DNA of 63,606 nt. Origin: an uncultured Brevibacillus sp. GTDB lineage: Bacteria; Bacillota; Bacilli; Brevibacillales; Brevibacillaceae. Of this stretch, positions 60,080 to 63,606 are shown piece by piece. Under the pieces are notes generated by a model. That model searched no databases. It saw only the letters and a list, made by a program, of their open reading frames with translations, and had not been told where the DNA came from. A program made the position numbers and the translations under genes. How positions within the stretch are numbered: position 1 is the first letter of the stretch; each line of letters begins with the position of its first letter. The DNA is taken from contig NZ_CANMZW010000035.1 of the NCBI RefSeq assembly GCF_947502445.1, positions 1 through 63,606 on the forward strand, written 5' to 3'.

Positions 60080-60117
60080 AAAAAGGTGGGCTCTCATCAC
60101 AGAGCTCACCTTTTTCG
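60080..60117. terminator. Bidirectional terminator, salA / gerD
   Basis: A 15-bp stem (60080-60094 with 60101-60115, one G-U pair) has A runs on one side and T runs on the other, so it can serve both convergent genes. Confidence 0.92.
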
Positions 60118-60118
60118 T

Positions 60119-60766
60119 TTATTGGGAACCGCCGCCGCTTGCACCGCCACCACCGCTGCTACCTTTACCTCCGCCGCCTCCGCCTTTTTTCTTCGATTTC
60201 AATTCCTTAGGCTTGGTCATATCCTCGGAGACCTTTGTGAGCAGCTTCATCAGCTCTTCCTGAAATAGTGGGCTTTGCAATGATTCCTTCATGATTTGCA
60301 TGGTTTGCTGACGGTAAGCCGAGCTTTTCATCAGATCCAACAGGTTTTTTTCAAATTCAGGGTCCTTCATAATACTCATGAGGTCTTTTTGGTATTCAGG
60401 ATCTTTCATCAAGTCCTTCATCAACGTTTTTTGCTCGGTTTTTAAGGACTTGGCCAAGGTGCTGGCGAACTTCGGGTCTTTAAACGCCTCTTTTATGTGA
60501 GGGCTATTCGGATTGGTCATGCTTTGCACTAAAGTTGAACGAACGGTGGACTCGTCCAGCATCAGGTTTTGCTTGAACTTCTCGTCCTTCATCATTTTTT
60601 CAACCGATTTTTTTGCTTCGTCCGTCTGCAAAATGTCCAGCACCATGTCTTTGACGCTTTTATAATCAGGCTGAGACGAACTTTGCGCTTGTCCCCCGCT
60701 TGAGCAACTGGTCATAACCAGACAGACAAATGCGAGAAACCCAATAGTCATTGCCTTTATTCTCAT
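60119..60766 (-). CDS. gerD: Spore germination lipoprotein GerD
   Basis: A 215-residue lipoprotein needed for rapid nutrient germination; in Bacillus it sits in the spore inner membrane and gathers germinant receptors. The signal peptide ends in a lipobox with the Cys near residue 21 (VMTSCSS). The middle is built of repeated helical units such as KDPEYQKDLMSIMKDPEFEKNL, and the tail is very rich in glycine and lysine. The start at 60766 follows AGGAGGAGGTG on the reverse strand. It diverges from kbaA. Confidence 0.94.
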   Translation of the reverse strand: MRIKAMTIGFLAFVCLVMTSCSSGGQAQSSSQPDYKSVKDMVLDILQTDEAKKSVEKMMKDEKFKQNLMLDESTVRSTLVQSMTNPNSPHIKEAFKDPKFASTLAKSLKTEQKTLMKDLMKDPEYQKDLMSIMKDPEFEKNLLDLMKSSAYRQQTMQIMKESLQSPLFQEELMKLLTKVSEDMTKPKELKSKKKGGGGGGKGSSGGGGASGGGSQ

Positions 60767-60890
60767 GGGGTGGACACCTCCTCCTTTACTCTGCCTATAA
60801 GTAAAGTGCGCAGTTTGTTTTGTTCTTACGCTAGTATTTTCTTGCATGCATTGGTACAATCAATTCGATGTGGATAGGAGGGAATGTTTG

Positions 60891-61478
60891 GTGAGTTTGC
60901 GTAAGTATGGCTGGCTTTTTATCACCACCCTGCTGCTTGGAGGGTTGGGCGGTGTTCTGGTCGCCTTTATTTTTGATTTGTCCAAGCTGCTTGAGGGCAG
61001 TATAGGCAACTTTTTTGTAGGGACACTGATGTATTTGTTGTATGGAATGACCATCAGTATTGTCGCCCAGATGGGTTTTTTTGCGTATATGACGATAAAT
61101 TATTTTGCCAAAACAATTTTCAAAACTCCGTCTATGTGGAAAAGTGTTCAAGTATTTCTTATCATTTTCGTGTTTTTTGATATGATTTACCTCCGCTACA
61201 CATCATTGGGTGAGGGTGGATCTATAGGTCCTTATTTTATTGAGCCGATGATTTTGTTAATCGTTGCAGTAGTAACCGCTTATGGGAAGGTAAACTTAAC
61301 AAATCGAACTGCATGGGTACCAACCCTGTTTTTTATGTATGTGGTGACTGCGCTGGAGTGGATTCCTGCGTTAAAAGAAAATGATGTACATGCTACATTG
61401 TCTATGCTCGTGCCTTTATTGTTCTGTAACGTATGGCAAGTGATGCAGTTACATCGACTGGTAAAAAGAGAAAGCTGA
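60891..61478 (+). CDS. kbaA: KbaA, activator of KinB signalling
   Basis: A 195-residue membrane protein with about six hydrophobic helices. In B. subtilis it is required for full KinB activity in the sporulation phosphorelay. It begins MSLRKYGWLFITTLLLGGLGG. The GTG at 60891 is eight bases after AGGAGGG; a TTG three bases earlier is possible, and the in-frame start at 60846 lies before the site. TGGTACAAT (60852-60860) may be an extended -10 box. Confidence 0.9.
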   Translation: MSLRKYGWLFITTLLLGGLGGVLVAFIFDLSKLLEGSIGNFFVGTLMYLLYGMTISIVAQMGFFAYMTINYFAKTIFKTPSMWKSVQVFLIIFVFFDMIYLRYTSLGEGGSIGPYFIEPMILLIVAVVTAYGKVNLTNRTAWVPTLFFMYVVTALEWIPALKENDVHATLSMLVPLLFCNVWQVMQLHRLVKRES

Positions 61479-61501
61479 CCTTATGGGGGTCAGCTCTTTT
61501 G
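61470..61501. terminator. Terminator between kbaA and pdaB
   Basis: AGCTGACC (61473-61480) pairs with GGTCAGCT (61488-61495), flanked by A-rich and T-rich sides. It overlaps the kbaA stop codon and can act for both convergent genes. Confidence 0.85.
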
Positions 61502-61508
61502 TTTCACT

Positions 61509-62279
61509 CTAATTAATTTCCTTGCTTTGAACAGTTGTCCCCGCAATCAGCTCGGATACGGTGACGAATTCATAGCCTTGCTCACGCAGCTTGTCGATGA
61601 TGACAGGGAGGGCCAAATGCGTTTCCTTGCATGAGTCACTCGCGTGCATGAGGACAATATCGCCAGGATGGGCTTTGGATAGGACATTTTTAATAATCGT
61701 TTCTGTTCCCGGATTCATCCAGTCCTTGGAGTCCGTGTCCCATTGGATGACAGAATAACCCATATGATTGGCAATTTGCAAAACACGCTTATCGATGTCT
61801 CCATTTGGCATGCGGATGAGCGTCGGCTTCTTACCCGTCATCTCTGTCAAAATGGTATCTGCCTTTCCAATCTGGGAGCGAATTTCTTCATCGGAGTATT
61901 TGCTGTAATTATCATGCTTGTGCCCATGGGAACCGATCTCAAAACCGTCATCCTTTATCCTTTTGACGATTTCAGGGTGGCGCTGGCTCCAGGGGGAGGA
62001 GAGAAACATGGTTGCTTTGTTTACTTTTTTCTCCTTTAAGACATCCAAGATAGGAATTGCGCGTGTTTCGCCCCAGCTGATGTCAAAGGTGAGAGCAATC
62101 TTTTTCTCTTTTGTGTCCACCTTGTAAATGGCCTGGGGAGCTTGGGGACTGGTACTTCCTGAAAATGCGGAAATCGTGTCTCGCTCTGCATAGCCGATTC
62201 CGGCGGCCATCAGAACAGCAGTCAAAATAATTAAGATCTGCTTCAATCGTTTGGCACTTACGACGTAGATGAACTTCAT
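61509..62279 (-). CDS. pdaB: PdaB, sporulation polysaccharide deacetylase-family protein
   Basis: A 256-residue protein with an N-terminal membrane anchor (about 12-30) and a NodB fold. The first motif is TFDISWG in place of TFDDG, as in B. subtilis PdaB, and the metal motif SHGHKHDNY is present; later motifs LIRMPNGD and IVLMHASD follow. PdaB is needed to keep spores stable late in sporulation; whether it is an active deacetylase is uncertain. AAAGGAGGTG precedes the ATG on the reverse strand. Confidence 0.94.
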   Translation of the reverse strand: MKFIYVVSAKRLKQILIILTAVLMAAGIGYAERDTISAFSGSTSPQAPQAIYKVDTKEKKIALTFDISWGETRAIPILDVLKEKKVNKATMFLSSPWSQRHPEIVKRIKDDGFEIGSHGHKHDNYSKYSDEEIRSQIGKADTILTEMTGKKPTLIRMPNGDIDKRVLQIANHMGYSVIQWDTDSKDWMNPGTETIIKNVLSKAHPGDIVLMHASDSCKETHLALPVIIDKLREQGYEFVTVSELIAGTTVQSKEIN

Positions 62280-62335
62280 GAAAGTGCACCTCCTTTGTCC
62301 GATAACAGTTTATGCATGTAAGACAAGGATATTCT

Positions 62336-62365
62336 TTGGTCAGTTGGGTATTGTTGAGGTACAAT
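62336..62365 (+). promoter_or_regulatory. SigA promoter of the SpoIIM-like gene
   Basis: TTGGTC, 18 bases, TACAAT, 40 bases before the start. Confidence 0.65.
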
Positions 62366-62404
62366 GCATATAGATAAATTACAGGCTGTAAAGGAGCGTG
62401 GCTC

Positions 62405-63058
62405 ATGAACATTCATCTTCGGCGTTTGTGGTTAGACAATCGACGCTTTTTCTTGGCTGCCTGCTTGATTTTTGTGGGAGGCGGCTTGATCGGATATTTC
62501 CAGGCACCTGCTTTGGAATCCATGGTGAGCAATCTGATGGGGCAGCTTAAGGAGGTAGCGGAGCGAATTAAAGAAAATGGTGGCGGAGTATTCGCTACAT
62601 TTTGGACGCTTCTCTCCAACAACGTCCTGAGTGCATTAATGATGATGGCATTGGGATTATTCTTTGCTTTCTTTCCCACAATTGGAATGATGGCAAATGG
62701 CGTGCTGCTGGGATTTATTATCTCAAAATACAGCACTGTAGGGATTAGTCCCTGGTTAATCTTTAGTGCAGGCATTTTGCCGCATGGCATTTTTGAACTG
62801 CCAGCAGTCATGTTTGCAGCGGGGATTGGCATTCGATTAGGGGCACTGAGCTTTCGATCAGTTGGTGTTTTGTTCCAGCCCCACAAGCTGGAACAGTTGA
62901 AAAATGATTGGTATGATACGTTAAAGCAATTTCCGGTTGCGGTTCTGGTGGTTATTGTTTTACTGGTAATAGCAGCGATCGTAGAGAGTGCAATTACGCC
63001 GTACATTCTCAAAGCCACTATAGGAGAGCAGCTACAGCAGTTAAACTTGCTAAAATAA
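62405..63058 (+). CDS. SpoIIM/DUF95-family integral membrane protein
   Basis: A 217-residue protein with about five or six transmembrane helices and the family motifs FFAFFPTIGMMANGVLLGF and PHGIFELPAVMFAAGIGIRLG. SpoIIM itself helps drive engulfment with SpoIID and SpoIIP, but this family also has non-sporulation members, and this copy lies outside the usual spoIIM context. It may therefore be a paralogue. AAAGGAGCG precedes the ATG. A terminator follows. Confidence 0.85.
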   Translation: MNIHLRRLWLDNRRFFLAACLIFVGGGLIGYFQAPALESMVSNLMGQLKEVAERIKENGGGVFATFWTLLSNNVLSALMMMALGLFFAFFPTIGMMANGVLLGFIISKYSTVGISPWLIFSAGILPHGIFELPAVMFAAGIGIRLGALSFRSVGVLFQPHKLEQLKNDWYDTLKQFPVAVLVVIVLLVIAAIVESAITPYILKATIGEQLQQLNLLK

Positions 63059-63080
63059 TTCAGAGTTTGCCAACAAATTA

Positions 63081-63112
63081 AAGCCTTCCTAAACGGGAGG
63101 CTTTTAATTTTG
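63081..63112 (+). terminator. Terminator after SpoIIM-like gene
   Basis: AAGCCTTCC (63081-63089) pairs with GGGAGGCTT (63095-63103, one G-U pair), followed by a T-rich stretch. Confidence 0.82.
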
Positions 63113-63129
63113 AATAGGGTTGAATTTTG

Positions 63130-63408
63130 ATGGAAAAGATAGTGGGTAGACTCGTAAGGCGGAGGGCGATAACGTTGCTGGGGTTTTTATTTAATACAAA
63201 AGAAGTACAAGAATTGGAGTATCTGTTGAAGCGTGAGTTAGAAGAGATGCTTCTTGATTTTAGCGATAAACGCATTGATTATTTGGTGAAGCGGGCGATG
63301 GAGGAGAGGTACTCGATTATGTTCCGGATGTACGCCCGTATAGCTTCTCCCAGCGAGCTTTCCAAGTATGTGAGACGTAGAAAGCTAGGAGAGGAACATT
63401 TCACTTAA
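63130..63408 (+). CDS. Small charged helical protein, uncharacterised
   Basis: A 92-residue frame I do not recognise. It is rich in Arg, Lys, Glu and Leu, with heptad-like leucines (QELEYLLKRELEEMLLDF), so it is probably all helical and perhaps a coiled coil; it has no signal peptide or membrane segment. A pair of basic ends (RLVRRRAI near the start, YVRRRKLG near the end) might bind nucleic acid. The ATG at 63130 has only a weak AGGGTTGA site. It lies just before the rRNA promoter. Codon use looks like that of its neighbours. Confidence 0.6.
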   Translation: MEKIVGRLVRRRAITLLGFLFNTKEVQELEYLLKRELEEMLLDFSDKRIDYLVKRAMEERYSIMFRMYARIASPSELSKYVRRRKLGEEHFT

Positions 63409-63428
63409 AAACTTTTTTAAAAAACATA

Positions 63429-63458
63429 TTGACTCAAATATAGGGAACGTGATAGATT
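63429..63458 (+). promoter_or_regulatory. Promoter of the next rRNA operon
   Basis: TTGACT, 18 bases, TAGATT, preceded by an A/T-rich stretch (63407-63428) that could act as an UP element. Confidence 0.75.
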
Positions 63459-63606
63459 AGTTCTTGTCCTTAAGACAACATCGCAAACACGATGAACGCG
63501 AAACGGACAATGAGAACTAAGAATGCTCCTTGAAAACTGAACAGCGAAAGCGTTAATGAGTCTATCATGAAATGATTTGCCAGCTTTGAACCAGTAACAA
63601 ACTTTA
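63459..63606 (+). ncRNA. Pre-16S rRNA leader
   Basis: The transcript start region folds into a long stem: AGTTCT (63459-63464) with AGAACT (63513-63518) and TGTCC with GGACA (63505-63509). A boxA-like TGCTCCTTGAAA (63524-63535) follows, as in other Bacillales rRNA leaders. The 16S gene itself begins beyond the window. Confidence 0.8.

Noticed and set aside
62281..62335. A SigG-like promoter for pdaB on the reverse strand (GAATA ... CATAAACT)
   Set aside because: The elements are only about 15 bases apart, shorter than SigG spacing, and the -10 match is partial. SigG control is expected from B. subtilis but not shown here.
1..63606. CRISPR arrays, insertion sequences, prophage genes, tRNA genes, toxin-antitoxin pairs
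   Set aside because: I looked on both strands and saw no regularly spaced repeats, transposase or integrase motifs, tRNA cloverleaf ends, or paired small toxin genes.

Overview
The window reads as a chromosomal core segment of a spore-forming Bacillales bacterium. It most resembles Brevibacillus or a close Paenibacillaceae relative: gene order follows the Bacillus subtilis 'ctsR to pdaB' region almost step for step, spore genes are present (sigH, cwlD, gerD, kbaA, pdaB), and pssA plus a small reverse-strand cysteine protein sit between disA and yacL. The genus is inferred from gene order and protein resemblance, not from a search.

The window lies between two rRNA operons that point the same way. 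Bases 1-34 are the 3' end of a 23S gene, and the last ~180 bases are the promoter and leader of the next 16S gene. Layout: (1) a lipid-type glycosyltransferase and a HAD phosphatase; (2) the CtsR-controlled ctsR-mcsA-mcsB-clpC stress operon; (3) radA-disA-pssA (DNA repair, c-di-AMP, phosphatidylserine); (4) a reverse-strand small protein; (5) yacL-ispD-ispF-gltX; (6) a T-box controlled cysE-cysS-mrnC-rlmB-rae1 set; (7) sigH; (8) rpmG-secE-nusG, rplK-rplA, rplJ-rplL, a methyltransferase, rpoB-rpoC, rplGB, rpsL-rpsG-fusA-tufA; (9) an EamA permease and a convergent truncated haemoglobin; (10) the long S10-spc-alpha ribosomal protein cluster with secY, adk, map, infA and rpoA; (11) ecfA1-ecfA2-ecfT-truA; (12) rplM-rpsI; (13) a sporulation and germination block; (14) the next rRNA operon.

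Most of the window builds the translation and transcription machinery: 37 ribosomal protein genes (counting the L7Ae-type rplGB), four RNA polymerase or sigma genes, translation factors, two aminoacyl-tRNA synthetases and several RNA-modifying enzymes. Control appears to rest largely on RNA leaders: L1-stalk mimics before rplK and rplA, an L10 leader, S10 and L13 leaders, a cysteine T-box, and hairpins before rpoB and tufA. Most of the other transcription units end in clear intrinsic terminators, several of them shared between convergent genes.

I found no mobile element, CRISPR array, phage gene, tRNA gene or toxin-antitoxin pair, and no clear sign of an undescribed multi-gene system. The points most worth a second look are small: a likely decayed KOW-protein gene between map and infA, paired L1 mimics flanking rplK with competing hairpins, a hairpin that may bridge the distance between the nusG ribosome site and start, the missing 5S gene after the 23S, and two uncharacterised small proteins.
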